A stretch of 64,000 nucleotides of DNA from positions 30,933-94,932 of the forward strand of contig JADEXA010000024.1 of assembly GCA_015207365.1 (NCBI GenBank). Reading direction: 5' to 3'. Under the pieces are notes generated by a model. The model saw only the letters and a program-made list of their open reading frames with translations. It was not told where the DNA came from and did not search any database. The translations under genes and the position numbers were made by a program. The stretch's first letter is position 1. Every line of letters begins with the position of its first letter. Of the stretch, positions 1 through 8,348 are shown one piece after another. This DNA comes from Vacuolonema iberomarrocanum LEGE 07170 (GTDB lineage Bacteria > Cyanobacteriota > Cyanobacteriia > Elainellales > Elainellaceae).

Positions 1-10
1 TACCTTTGTA

Positions 11-1231
11 TTACCTCAGAGGTTTTAGAGCACTGTGCAAACGTTGAGTTAGATGTTTCGGGTGCGCTTGAGTCAAAGACACCGAGTCACATTGTTGAAA
101 CTGACAGAATTGTGTGATGGCATCTACAAATGCAGCAATGACTAAAGCTTCATCAAAATTATGTTGTTCCAAATGTAGTGACTTAATCTCTAAATAGCTG
201 ATTTTTCGATGGGCTTTACAATCCATTCGCCCAATAAATTCATCACGAAAAAGCAGTGGCAGGCAAAAGTAACCATACTGACGTTTGGCTGCGGGGACGT
301 AACACTCTAACTGGTAATCGTATTGAAACAGTGCTTTGAGCCGTTCTCGCTGAATCACACTATTGTCGAATGGCGAAAGAATCAACATGCGGTTTCTCAA
401 CCGGGGAAGAGGGCGTTCGAAGGCACCCGTTTCCAATATAAATACTTCGCCACTGCTCACTTGTAATTGTTCTAAAGTGCGCTGCGCCAACCTTTCATTT
501 ACCAAAGCTTTTACAGCCTTGCGTAGTTCAGCATTTCGGCGCTGGTAGGTTAGCCCTTTGAGTGAAACCAACCCATGGCAGCGCAACTGTTGATCGACAA
601 TATGCGCCGCAAATTCTTCCATGCTGGGCATTTGTGAATTTACGTGAGATGGCAGTACCCGCTCGGTCAGGTCATATATTTTCTGGAAACCTTCGCGGGC
701 ACTGACCATTAGGTCGCCCTCCATATACAACTGTTCGAGTGCTTTTTTGGCAGGCTTCCAGTCCCACCAGCCTGCACGTTTTGTGGTGTTCGTTTCTATA
801 TCTCGGGATCGTATCGGGCCATCTGAACGTATGCGTGCCAACAGTTTATCCATGAGCTTCCTATCACTGTTTCTGTACCAATGGGTTTGACCGTTTTTAA
901 TGGCATGTTTGTAGGGTAAGGAGAAGCGAAAATCGGCGATAGGAAGAAAAGCTGCCGCATGTGCCCAATATTCAAAAATGTCTCCATTGAGCAACATTTG
1001 CTCCGTCATGACTGGCTTAAAGTTAGGCACTCTAGAGTAGAAAACATGATGGTGTGCTCGTTCCACCACCGATATGGTGTCGATCTGTACAGACCCTAGG
1101 TGGTTAATCGCTTTACGTGCCCCCGCCAAACCACGCCCATAGGGCTGAGCCTGCAGCAACCCTTGTGCAGCCAGGGCAAGGCGGCGTAAACGCGCCTGCT
1201 CTTGTGGATGTTTAATTTCAATCATGATCAT
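11..1231 (-). CDS. YcaQ/AlkX-type winged-helix DNA glycosylase
   Basis: Probably a DNA glycosylase of the HTH_42 (AlkZ/YcaQ) superfamily, whose E. coli member YcaQ removes alkylated bases and unhooks interstrand crosslinks. The clearest signature is the N-terminal stretch LGSVQIDTISVVERAHHHVF, with the Q-x-D motif typical of the YcaQ branch, followed by YWAHAAAFLP and LRNRMLILSPFDN near the C-terminus. The length, about 405 residues, fits the family. Two close ATGs lie at 1231 and 1225, and an upstream extension to 1270 is less likely because similarity starts near MIEIKHP. No signal peptide, so cytoplasmic. The next gene upstream is 250 bp away on the same strand and no operon is evident. 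The family call is firm; the substrate is inferred. Confidence 0.88.
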   Translation of the reverse strand: MIMIEIKHPQEQARLRRLALAAQGLLQAQPYGRGLAGARKAINHLGSVQIDTISVVERAHHHVFYSRVPNFKPVMTEQMLLNGDIFEYWAHAAAFLPIADFRFSLPYKHAIKNGQTHWYRNSDRKLMDKLLARIRSDGPIRSRDIETNTTKRAGWWDWKPAKKALEQLYMEGDLMVSAREGFQKIYDLTERVLPSHVNSQMPSMEEFAAHIVDQQLRCHGLVSLKGLTYQRRNAELRKAVKALVNERLAQRTLEQLQVSSGEVFILETGAFERPLPRLRNRMLILSPFDNSVIQRERLKALFQYDYQLECYVPAAKRQYGYFCLPLLFRDEFIGRMDCKAHRKISYLEIKSLHLEQHNFDEALVIAAFVDAITQFCQFQQCDSVSLTQAHPKHLTQRLHSALKPLR

Positions 1232-1485
1232 ACTTGCCGCATAACGGTGCTGTTGAGCGGCTGCAAGCAACTTAGAAATTTACCGCAGTCACCGTCATCA
1301 GTCCGCTCCAACAGAATTGTTAGATCGGATGACGATACCCAAAAGTCAAGCAGTCCCAATCTATATGAACGAGAAAATTGAGTTAGCTCACGACGTAATC
1401 CGCTTAAATTTCTACCAGCCAATCTTCTTTGACAAAACAAACGGGACACTTTAACAAAAGTACAAGCAGGATGGGTATATGTCGC

Positions 1486-2445
1486 TCACGTCCTTTCCAG
1501 CAACCAGCTAGCCATTTTTTCCATTACCCTGCTAGTGACCTCTTCTCGATCTTGCAACAGTTGATGGCCTGTAGTGTCCTCGACCCAGAAGCCTTCCGTT
1601 AGGGGGCCTGATTGATCGACAAACTGCTGCATGGCTGCACACATGGTTCGGCAATCATTAACGGCATGAATCGCCAGTAACGGCACTTTAAACGCCTCGG
1701 CCCTTCTCGCAATCTTCTCTCCGGTTGTGACCGTAGCAGTCGCTGCCGCCATGGTTGGTCGAGGCGAAACTTGAACGCCTGGGTCGAGACGGGCGACCTT
1801 GGCCCACTCCTTGTCGCCGAACGCTGCGTCAAAAGTGGCTGAAAAGTCGGTTGCTGGCATTTTCAGTCTTGGATAGTAGCGTGACAGAAAGGCCAAGACC
1901 TTGATAACAGGTTTGGGCGGCAATGTGGCCGGATCGATTTCAAGCGCCGCACCTGTCACAATGATTCCCGCCAAGTTGATGCCAGTCGCTTTTGCCCTGT
2001 GTTCTGCGAGGCCAGCTGCGAGTACTTGAAGACCCCCGACCGATTCGCCAATAAGGAAGATGGGCACATCCGCTGAGCATTGCAGCTGCTGCTGGGTCCA
2101 AACTAGGGCCGCAAAGATGTCTTCCACAAAGTCGTCGAATTGGTTGATGTGTATACACTCTTCGGGAGTCCCCGGTTCGGCCTCGGAGTAGCCCATCCCG
2201 ACCGGATCGTAACTTGTGCAGGCAAAACCTTGCTGGTTCAAGAACAAAGCGAGGGGCTCAAAATAACCAGAATGCCAGCCTCCACCCGGTACCATCAGGC
2301 AAACAGCACGTGGACTTTCCACGTTGTTTCTCCAAACCCTCGTCGCAAGCTTGGCACCTCGCGGCGAGTACAGAGGATTCACCGCTGGTTCGGGTGGCCG
2401 TGGGACAGCCGGTTTCTCGAGGATAGGCATGGTATGTGATTCCAT
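1486..2445 (-). CDS. Alpha/beta hydrolase, serine hydrolase fold
   Basis: Cytoplasmic alpha/beta hydrolase of 319 residues. The oxyanion region MVPGGGWHSGYFEPL is followed by the nucleophile elbow GESVGG (Ser around residue 134), then an acid candidate in HAVNDCRT and the catalytic His in TTGHQLL near the C-terminus. The arrangement matches the monoacylglycerol-lipase/serine-aminopeptidase S33-like branch, but the substrate cannot be read from sequence. It is transcribed divergently from a TetR-type regulator with about 90 bp between the start codons, the classic layout for local repression of a detoxifying or catabolic enzyme. An ATG for MPILEKP five codons downstream is an alternative start. 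Confidence 0.85.
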   Translation of the reverse strand: MESHTMPILEKPAVPRPPEPAVNPLYSPRGAKLATRVWRNNVESPRAVCLMVPGGGWHSGYFEPLALFLNQQGFACTSYDPVGMGYSEAEPGTPEECIHINQFDDFVEDIFAALVWTQQQLQCSADVPIFLIGESVGGLQVLAAGLAEHRAKATGINLAGIIVTGAALEIDPATLPPKPVIKVLAFLSRYYPRLKMPATDFSATFDAAFGDKEWAKVARLDPGVQVSPRPTMAAATATVTTGEKIARRAEAFKVPLLAIHAVNDCRTMCAAMQQFVDQSGPLTEGFWVEDTTGHQLLQDREEVTSRVMEKMASWLLERT

Positions 2446-2536
2446 AATCTTTGGGTAGCAAAGGTGACTTATATTTCATGTTTTGCTATATTAACCGCAT
2501 TCAGATTGAAACTGTCAAGCAAAATTTTTATTCAAC

Positions 2537-3439
2537 GTGACTCATAGTGACTCCGATTTCCTTCAGCCACCGCAGCAGCACCGCAGCCAGATTAGAGTTG
2601 AGCAAATTCTGCAGGCAGCTGCCGAAGTCTTTTGGGAAAAGGGTTATGATGTTGCGACAACTCACGACATCGCTAAGCGTGCTCAAACCGCAGTCGGTAC
2701 TCTGTATCGCTTTTTCCCGAATAAGCTGGCCATTTTTCATGTGCTCGAAAAGCGGCATAAGCAATACCTAGACGAGACGGTCCCTCAACTGATGAGCCCT
2801 GAAGCGTTTCAGTTGCCCCTAGCCGTCGTGATTCGCAGAATTGTCGAAACTTACGCTGAGTATTTTGAGAACCTTGGGCCAAGGATTGTCTACATTCAGT
2901 ACTACTTAACCCCAAATATCTTTCTGTATTTCGATGAGAGTTTTGATCAAAATATGATCCAAGGCTTGGCGAAGCTTCTGCAAGGGAGAAATTCGGCCCT
3001 CACATTAGAAAAATGCGAGCTATTGTCTGAGGTTTTCTTAAGAACTTATCAAGCGTTGTTGTTGGTTGCCCTGCGCAGCAATGACACCCGCCGGCATCAG
3101 TTACATTTGGAAACTCAAAATGTCCTGATCAATTACCTGGAACCTTATGTGGGTGATCTCATCGGTGCTGACTCATCCGATGGTGATCTGTCCTCTTCGC
3201 AAACAGCCATCCAAGCACAGGCAGAAGCCCTGACTCAGCAGCACGATCTGAACCCTCGGCAGCAGGCTGCGATCGCATACGTACTGACTTATGGCAGCCT
3301 TACTATCCAAACGCTTGAGTCTATATGCTTTGGACCATCACGCCGAACCCTTCAGCGCGATCTCAAACAGTTAGTTGAAAAAGGAATATTTGAAAGTAGA
3401 GGTAACACTAACCAGCTCATTTACCAAATGGCAAGTTAG
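2537..3439 (+). CDS. TetR-family regulator with extra C-terminal HTH
   Basis: Transcription regulator of 300 residues. Residues about 15-65 form a TetR DNA-binding domain (ILQAAAEVFWEKGYDVATT, then HDIAKRAQTAVGTLYRFFPN). The central part should be the all-helical ligand domain. A typical TetR protein ends near residue 200; here a linker is followed by about 70 residues (LNPRQQAAIAYVLTYGSLT, then SRRTLQRDLKQLVEKGIFES) that read as a second winged helix of DeoR/Fic-associated type. The start is a GTG with weak ribosome binding. Divergent from the alpha/beta hydrolase, which is its likely target. The TetR domain is certain; the second HTH is an inference from sequence pattern. Confidence 0.85.
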   Translation: MTHSDSDFLQPPQQHRSQIRVEQILQAAAEVFWEKGYDVATTHDIAKRAQTAVGTLYRFFPNKLAIFHVLEKRHKQYLDETVPQLMSPEAFQLPLAVVIRRIVETYAEYFENLGPRIVYIQYYLTPNIFLYFDESFDQNMIQGLAKLLQGRNSALTLEKCELLSEVFLRTYQALLLVALRSNDTRRHQLHLETQNVLINYLEPYVGDLIGADSSDGDLSSSQTAIQAQAEALTQQHDLNPRQQAAIAYVLTYGSLTIQTLESICFGPSRRTLQRDLKQLVEKGIFESRGNTNQLIYQMAS

Positions 3440-3499
3440 GGAGAGAAGTCGCGTGCCGGACAACGGTGCCCATCACCCGCCACAAATAACCTCAAATAC

Positions 3500-5647
3500 T
3501 CAACAAGTAGCCTCTTGGCGGTCGGGTGCATGGGCGTTGTTAGGCGTTACTATCTTTTGCTCCAACAGACACTTCATAGAATCAAACGACATTGAGGTAT
3601 CAAAGACATTTGCTAAAATCTGGGACGCTAAAATAACAGACTCGTCAGATTTAGATAATTTAATTCCAGCAGATTTCAGCTTAGTGCTAAGTTCTTTTGC
3701 TTTTATTCCTGCTCTTTTAACGTCAACAGAAGGCTCTTCTTGGTTCCCAACCTTCTTGCAGACTAAGATTGCATCAAGAGTAATGGGATCTTTTGTACTT
3801 GACTTAGGACTAGATACACTTAATTCTCCATAGACTGGATGCGAGGCAACAATTCTTAGACCCGACGATTGAACAGCATGAAAGATAGCAGCCCACCCTT
3901 CTGGTTTTGAATGGTGAAAACTAAACACTAATAATCCTCCATGCTTTAGCACTCTACAGCATTCGCTGAAAACTTTTTCTAGCTGCTCTGCAAAATATCT
4001 TGGTTCATTGTGCTGAACCTCGCCCAAACCAGACGAATTTTCTCCTGTGAAGAAGGAATAGTCGTTCCTTAGAGTAGGAGCTAACCAAGCAAAAAAGAAA
4101 TCGCTCAGTTCACTGTAATGAATGAAATCGAAGTAAGGTGGATCAGTGAGTACTAAATCAACTGATTCATTTGGAATGTTTAGATTGTCACTACTACCAT
4201 TCATGACAAGAGCAGCTTTGTCACAAGAGGAAAACTCTTCCCATGACTCCACTATGGAAACATCAATTGGCTTACTGCAAGTAACTTTACCGCTATCCTC
4301 TACTTCTCCAAACAAATTTCTATTTAAGAAAAGTTCGTAAGGATTATCCAGATAACGCTTTGCTGGAATTAAACGTGATTCAAAAAGAGTTGAAAACGTT
4401 CCGCTACTTTTTGAAGTTCCCCAAACACAGTTTTCTAATGGCGTTTTCTCAGGTTTCAAGATGTGATGCGAAAACATATGCCTGACTGCACCTGTACCTT
4501 CTCCCTTAAAAGTACAAAACAAATTATTAAACTCTAAAGTACTTGAAAATAGACATAAAAGCTGATCTCTAACTTCTCTGTTTTCAACTCTAAGAATAGA
4601 ACGAAGAAGAAAACCAAGACACAGAAGCTGACGTTCGTTAAAGAAATCTCGCCATTGGAAATAGTTATAGCCTCTCGCTTGATCGGTGTTATAACCTGAA
4701 CGAATAGTTGACTGAGGAAGTGGTAGTTCTTCAGAAGCTAATTGTTTTTTCGCCTTGCGAAATAGTTGAAGATCTTCTTCTCGGACAGGTAAATAAATCT
4801 TCTCACCATTGGAACGGAGAGCGAGCATTGCATACATTCGATGCTTGGGTAGTGATTTTTGGGTGGCAATTAAGTTTTTTATTTTATAGCGTTTTCCCGA
4901 AGACGACTCCACATATTGCCCTTTTGTTGTGCCTTCTTGAGGATTGAATTTCAAAAAACAACTAGGACAACGTGTTTCAAGTGAATCAAATCGATCTACA
5001 ACTATTCCCCAACATTGAGGACAAATAATTTGAGATTTAGGCTTTTTCTTAGGATATGCATTCTTCGAAAAAACATAATTGGAGAACAAAGGAATAGATT
5101 CACCATCTGGCGTTTCTACTACCTTCACCCAAAAATAGTATAAGACAGGAATTAGCTCACCCGTTTCAGGATCTTGAGTTTGATAGTACTGTTGGATTTT
5201 TTGGGCTACTTCCTCTCCAATATAATGGAAAGCTTTTCTCAGTTCTTCCTCTGTAACTTTTGTCAGAGCTTGTCTAACTATAAAGGTGCTAACTGGATTA
5301 ATGTCACAACCTATAACTTTACAGCCTAATTTTAGAGCTTCACCGAGAGTTGTACCGCTACCCATAAATGGGTCAAGAACGACCTTATCCTGAAAAGATT
5401 GCTGCGTATAGAACTTTTCCCAATCAAAGGATTCATCAGAAGTCAGAGAAGCAATGGCAATTGCTCGGAAAACAGATCCTAGACGTTTAGCCCACCACTT
5501 ATGAATATGATAAATTGGACGATTTATCTCTTTTCGCCAGCTTTCTCTTTGAGCGAGCTGACTCACTTCAATAACAGGAAAATCTAGCTCAATAGTATTT
5601 TTATTAGAGATTTTTTCCTGGTCAGCTTGTATATTGTTTGATCTCAT
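3500..5647 (-). CDS. DNA methyltransferase of restriction-modification pair
   Basis: Site-specific amino-methyltransferase (N6-adenine or N4-cytosine) of 715 residues. Near the N-terminus lies HIHKWWAKR (about residues 47-55), a signature also seen in DUF1156-type methylases. Motif I follows at about 90-102 (VLDPFMGSGTTLGEA) with CDINP, and the catalytic motif IV TDPPYFDFIHY at about 500, with a long putative target-recognition region between them. That region carries two CxxC pairs (CPQC and CPSC, about residues 205-235) that look like a zinc ribbon. Motif order is FxGxG, recognition domain, DPPY. Its start codon overlaps the nuclease stop codon (ATGA), so the two are translationally coupled. 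It should protect the host against the partner nuclease; the recognition sequence is unknown. Confidence 0.88.
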   Translation of the reverse strand: MRSNNIQADQEKISNKNTIELDFPVIEVSQLAQRESWRKEINRPIYHIHKWWAKRLGSVFRAIAIASLTSDESFDWEKFYTQQSFQDKVVLDPFMGSGTTLGEALKLGCKVIGCDINPVSTFIVRQALTKVTEEELRKAFHYIGEEVAQKIQQYYQTQDPETGELIPVLYYFWVKVVETPDGESIPLFSNYVFSKNAYPKKKPKSQIICPQCWGIVVDRFDSLETRCPSCFLKFNPQEGTTKGQYVESSSGKRYKIKNLIATQKSLPKHRMYAMLALRSNGEKIYLPVREEDLQLFRKAKKQLASEELPLPQSTIRSGYNTDQARGYNYFQWRDFFNERQLLCLGFLLRSILRVENREVRDQLLCLFSSTLEFNNLFCTFKGEGTGAVRHMFSHHILKPEKTPLENCVWGTSKSSGTFSTLFESRLIPAKRYLDNPYELFLNRNLFGEVEDSGKVTCSKPIDVSIVESWEEFSSCDKAALVMNGSSDNLNIPNESVDLVLTDPPYFDFIHYSELSDFFFAWLAPTLRNDYSFFTGENSSGLGEVQHNEPRYFAEQLEKVFSECCRVLKHGGLLVFSFHHSKPEGWAAIFHAVQSSGLRIVASHPVYGELSVSSPKSSTKDPITLDAILVCKKVGNQEEPSVDVKRAGIKAKELSTKLKSAGIKLSKSDESVILASQILANVFDTSMSFDSMKCLLEQKIVTPNNAHAPDRQEATC

Positions 5648-6450
5648 TCATCGTCCCCAAGCACATCCTCTTCTCGTGTCAAGCCTGTTGACATTGTTAC
5701 AGGTCTTGATGTCTGGCTAGTGAGACGATAAGCCTTAAACTGGTGCGTAGAACCAGCAGTTGGGTTGGATATTTTCTCCGCAATAAGGTGATTAGTTCTT
5801 AAATCAAATGTGTACCCTACAACCAATTCACTTGCTTCCACTCGAAGTAGGATGCCAACTTGCTGAAAACGCTCGTCAACTTCCATATTATCTGGAAGAA
5901 TTAGAGTCATCAGACCTGTTGTACCTTTAGTTAGCGCAAATGGTGTTGGGGCAACATACATTTTTCGATCTCTAATCATGATGTCGCCATAACTACCAAA
6001 TCCCTTAACACTTTTATTCTTATGAATATAATCGTGATCTGCATTCAGGAAATCCCCGTGGCAGATTACTAAATCAATTACTGGATAATAGCGCTGCCCT
6101 CCTGCCTGAGCAGGATATTGCGATAAATTAGCGGGGTAACGACCGAAAACATAGAAAATCTTTCGTCCGTTATGAAATCCAGATGGAACTTGACTATTGC
6201 AATCGTAATCTCGTTCACGCCCCGGCCAAGCAAGCCCTTTAACTTCGAAGCCATCAGGGGAGTTAACCATGCGGAAGTCAGGATATGTATTACGACCTGA
6301 CGCATCAAAAAAGACGCCCAGAGCTTCTAGGCGTTTCTGAAACCAGTTTTGGAAATGAAACTCCTTATCTTTTGAGCTAACGGACTCTATCAACTCCCCT
6401 TGCTGGACTGCTTCTACGCATTGTGCAAAAACGTCAAGTGCTACGGACAT
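5644..6450 (-). CDS. PD-(D/E)XK restriction endonuclease
   Basis: Probable type II restriction endonuclease of 268 residues. A PD-(D/E)XK core is visible: D58 in TYPDFR and E69-x-K71 in GFEVKGLAW, followed by conserved-looking positions in YDCNSQVPSGFHNGRKIFYV and VIDLVICHGDF. It has no signal peptide or other domain. The gene lies directly upstream of the methyltransferase and overlaps it by 4 bp, the defining context for the assignment. Transcription begins from a promoter near 6570 that sits in a palindrome array, leaving an untranslated leader of about 110 nt. I do not recognise the specificity, and a nuclease made before its methylase needs tight control, which may explain the elaborate operator. 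Confidence 0.78.
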   Translation of the reverse strand: MSVALDVFAQCVEAVQQGELIESVSSKDKEFHFQNWFQKRLEALGVFFDASGRNTYPDFRMVNSPDGFEVKGLAWPGRERDYDCNSQVPSGFHNGRKIFYVFGRYPANLSQYPAQAGGQRYYPVIDLVICHGDFLNADHDYIHKNKSVKGFGSYGDIMIRDRKMYVAPTPFALTKGTTGLMTLILPDNMEVDERFQQVGILLRVEASELVVGYTFDLRTNHLIAEKISNPTAGSTHQFKAYRLTSQTSRPVTMSTGLTREEDVLGDDE

Positions 6451-6568
6451 AACTTAAATATCAAGATCTACGTGACTCCTGGCTACTGGAACACCTAGTA
6501 ATTATACCGTCTACGCTAAGGACACCGACCGACGCGGGCGAACTTAGTATCTGTAGAGATTGACGCCT

Positions 6569-6644
6569 AACTATATATTCACCGTCAGATCTGACAGATA
6601 AGAGTCACACTTTGGGATCTTATCCGTCACTTTTGGGCGGTAAC
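6569..6644 (-). promoter_or_regulatory. Double-palindrome promoter of the R-M operon
   Basis: Read on the minus strand this is the first copy of a shared module: distal palindrome (6620-6643, right half imperfect), 42 bp centre-to-centre to a proximal palindrome (6578-6601), then a -10-like TATAGTT at 6569-6575, giving a start near 6562. The half-site is TTATCYGTCA with a 4-bp spacer. Copies at 42791-42866 and 43549-43623 have the same spacing, the same GATAAGATC just after the distal site and the same 11-bp interval before CTCTTATCT. No good -35 hexamer is visible, so the proximal palindrome occupies the place where one would be expected. The regulator is unknown. Confidence 0.75.
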
Positions 6645-6807
6645 ACCTTATTTACAGAACTTATACTCAACTTTTGTCGTATAACTCCGGGAATCGGGGT
6701 TTTATCTGTCACTTTTGACGGATAAGTGTGGAAAGTGAGGTAGTTATCCGTCACTTTTGACAGATAAGTGCCGACTGCTGGGAGTGATCTGTCTGTACCC
6801 TAGCTCT
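6578..6807. repeat. Phased array of five 24-bp palindromes plus half-site
   Basis: Five inverted repeats of the form TTATCYGTCA-N4-TGACRGATAA lie at 6578-6601, 6620-6643, 6661-6684, 6702-6725 and 6744-6767. Their centres are 42, 41, 41 and 42 bp apart. A sixth site centred near 6796 keeps 8 of 10 bases of the left half only. The fourth and fifth sites are nearly perfect. The spacing equals four turns of B-DNA, so all sites face one side of the helix, as expected for cooperative binding or looping. The array fills the space between the leftward nuclease promoter and the rightward P450 gene. Alternatives are plasmid-type iterons or a partition site, but no replication gene is adjacent. Confidence 0.85.
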
Positions 6808-6923
6808 ATTCAAGCCACTGATAGGTAGAAGCTGACGCGATCGCCCTCCACAGCTCGCTGCCGATACCGTTGCTACACTGTTAGGGGTTGATCGCCTACA
6901 GCTCACCCCATTTTGTAAGCCCT

Positions 6924-8348
6924 ATGAATATGGTTGATAGCTCCCCCCGCGTGTTGAAGGGGCCGGCAAAATCTCCCCGGTGGTTGCGTCGCATCTGGGG
7001 ATTTCGCTTTTTGTTCCAGCCGCTGGAGGTGCTGGAATCCCGTAGGCAAGCCTACGGTGACAACTATCGGGTATCCCAGCCCGATGCAGAAACCGCTTTG
7101 GTTTATTTCAGTAGCCCCGAAGCGTTGCAAACCATTTTCACAGCGAAACCGGAGCAGCTTAGTGCGGGACGCGGCAACCAGATTCTCAAGGAACTGATTG
7201 GCGAGCATGGCATTGTCTTGCTGGAAGGTGCGGCGCATCAGCGACAACGGCAACTGCTGATGCCTCCGTTTCATGGCGATCGCATGCGCTCCTATGCCAA
7301 CGTGATTCGCTCGATTACGACCGAGCTGATTGACCAGTGGACCGTTGGTACAACCGTTGCGGTGCGCCCTGCTATGCAATCCATTTCCTTGCAGGTCATC
7401 TTACAGGCGGTGTTTGGGTTGGAGCAGGGCGGGCGCTACGACCAATTGCGGCAGGCGCTCACGCAGATGCTCGATGGCTTTGGCTCACCCGTCGGAGCCA
7501 TGTTTTTGTTCTACCCCTTCTTGCAAAAAGACTGGGGAGACTGGAGCCCCTGGGGTCGGTTCTTGCGGCGGCGGCAGCAAGTGGACGATATCCTTTACGA
7601 CGAGATTAACCGTCGCCGTGCGCAACCCGACCCGACCCGACCCGACATTCTGACCCTACTGATGGCGGCTCGCGACCCCGAGGGTGAGCCGATGAGTGAT
7701 GTGGAGCTGCGGGATGAGCTGATCACCCTGCTGTTTGCGGGGCATGAAACAACGGCTTCGGCATTGGCTTGGGCGGTGTATTGGATTGCCTCGTTGCCAG
7801 AGGTGCGATCGCGCTTGTTGGCGGAACTGGAGAGTGTGGAGGATGCGACTGACCCGATGGCGATCGCCCGTCTGCCTTACCTAAACGCAGTCTGCCAGGA
7901 AACTCTGCGCCTGTACCCCATTGCGATTAATGCGTTTCCTCGGGTTGTGCAACAGTCGATGGAAATTGCAGGCTACTGGATTGAAGCGGGGACGGTGATT
8001 ATGCCGTCGATTTATCTGGCGCACCATCGTCCTTCGGTTTATCCGGAACCCAAGCAATTTCGACCCGAGCGGTTCTTAGAACGCCAGTATTCGCCCTATG
8101 AGTACCTGCCGTTTGGTGGGGGCGATCGCCGCTGCATTGGTTCGGCCTTTGCGTTGTATGAGATGAAGCTGGTGTTGTTTGAGTTGTTGTCCCGCACGGA
8201 GATGGCGCTCGTCCATTCCAAGCCCATTCGCCCCATGCGACGCGGACTCACCATTGCTCCATCCGATCGCCTGCGGGTAAAAATTACAACGCTTCGCTCT
8301 GGCCGCGATTCGGTTGTGGCGCAACCCTCGGTTTACTCCAGAGGTTGA
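6924..8348 (+). CDS. Cytochrome P450, CYP110-like
   Basis: Haem-thiolate monooxygenase of about 474 residues. All landmark motifs are present: I-helix LLFAGHETTASALAWAVYW, K-helix ETLRLYP (ExxR), the PERF-type PKQFRPERF and the haem ligand loop FGGGDRRCIG with the axial Cys. Overall pattern resembles the cyanobacterial CYP110 family, thought to oxidise fatty acids or terpenoids, but the substrate is not readable. No N-terminal membrane anchor. A TTG at 6888 could extend the protein by 12 residues; I chose the ATG at 6924 because the extension looks non-native, though no strong ribosome site is seen for either. The palindrome array upstream may also influence this gene. Its 3' end overlaps the convergent lipoprotein gene by 16 bp. 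Confidence 0.92.
   Translation: MNMVDSSPRVLKGPAKSPRWLRRIWGFRFLFQPLEVLESRRQAYGDNYRVSQPDAETALVYFSSPEALQTIFTAKPEQLSAGRGNQILKELIGEHGIVLLEGAAHQRQRQLLMPPFHGDRMRSYANVIRSITTELIDQWTVGTTVAVRPAMQSISLQVILQAVFGLEQGGRYDQLRQALTQMLDGFGSPVGAMFLFYPFLQKDWGDWSPWGRFLRRRQQVDDILYDEINRRRAQPDPTRPDILTLLMAARDPEGEPMSDVELRDELITLLFAGHETTASALAWAVYWIASLPEVRSRLLAELESVEDATDPMAIARLPYLNAVCQETLRLYPIAINAFPRVVQQSMEIAGYWIEAGTVIMPSIYLAHHRPSVYPEPKQFRPERFLERQYSPYEYLPFGGGDRRCIGSAFALYEMKLVLFELLSRTEMALVHSKPIRPMRRGLTIAPSDRLRVKITTLRSGRDSVVAQPSVYSRG

Noticed and set aside
1228..1449. 73-codon minus-strand frame between the YcaQ-type and hydrolase genes
   Set aside because: No ribosome site, no family resemblance, overlaps the start of the YcaQ-type gene; composition looks non-coding.
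3375..3833. 152-codon plus-strand frame over the methyltransferase 3' end
   Set aside because: It lies antisense to a well-supported methyltransferase gene and has no recognisable domain.
6578..6807. Palindrome array as a CRISPR array
   Set aside because: Repeat units are themselves palindromic with 17-18 bp between them, units vary and spacers are too short; no cas gene is near. Operator array fits better.
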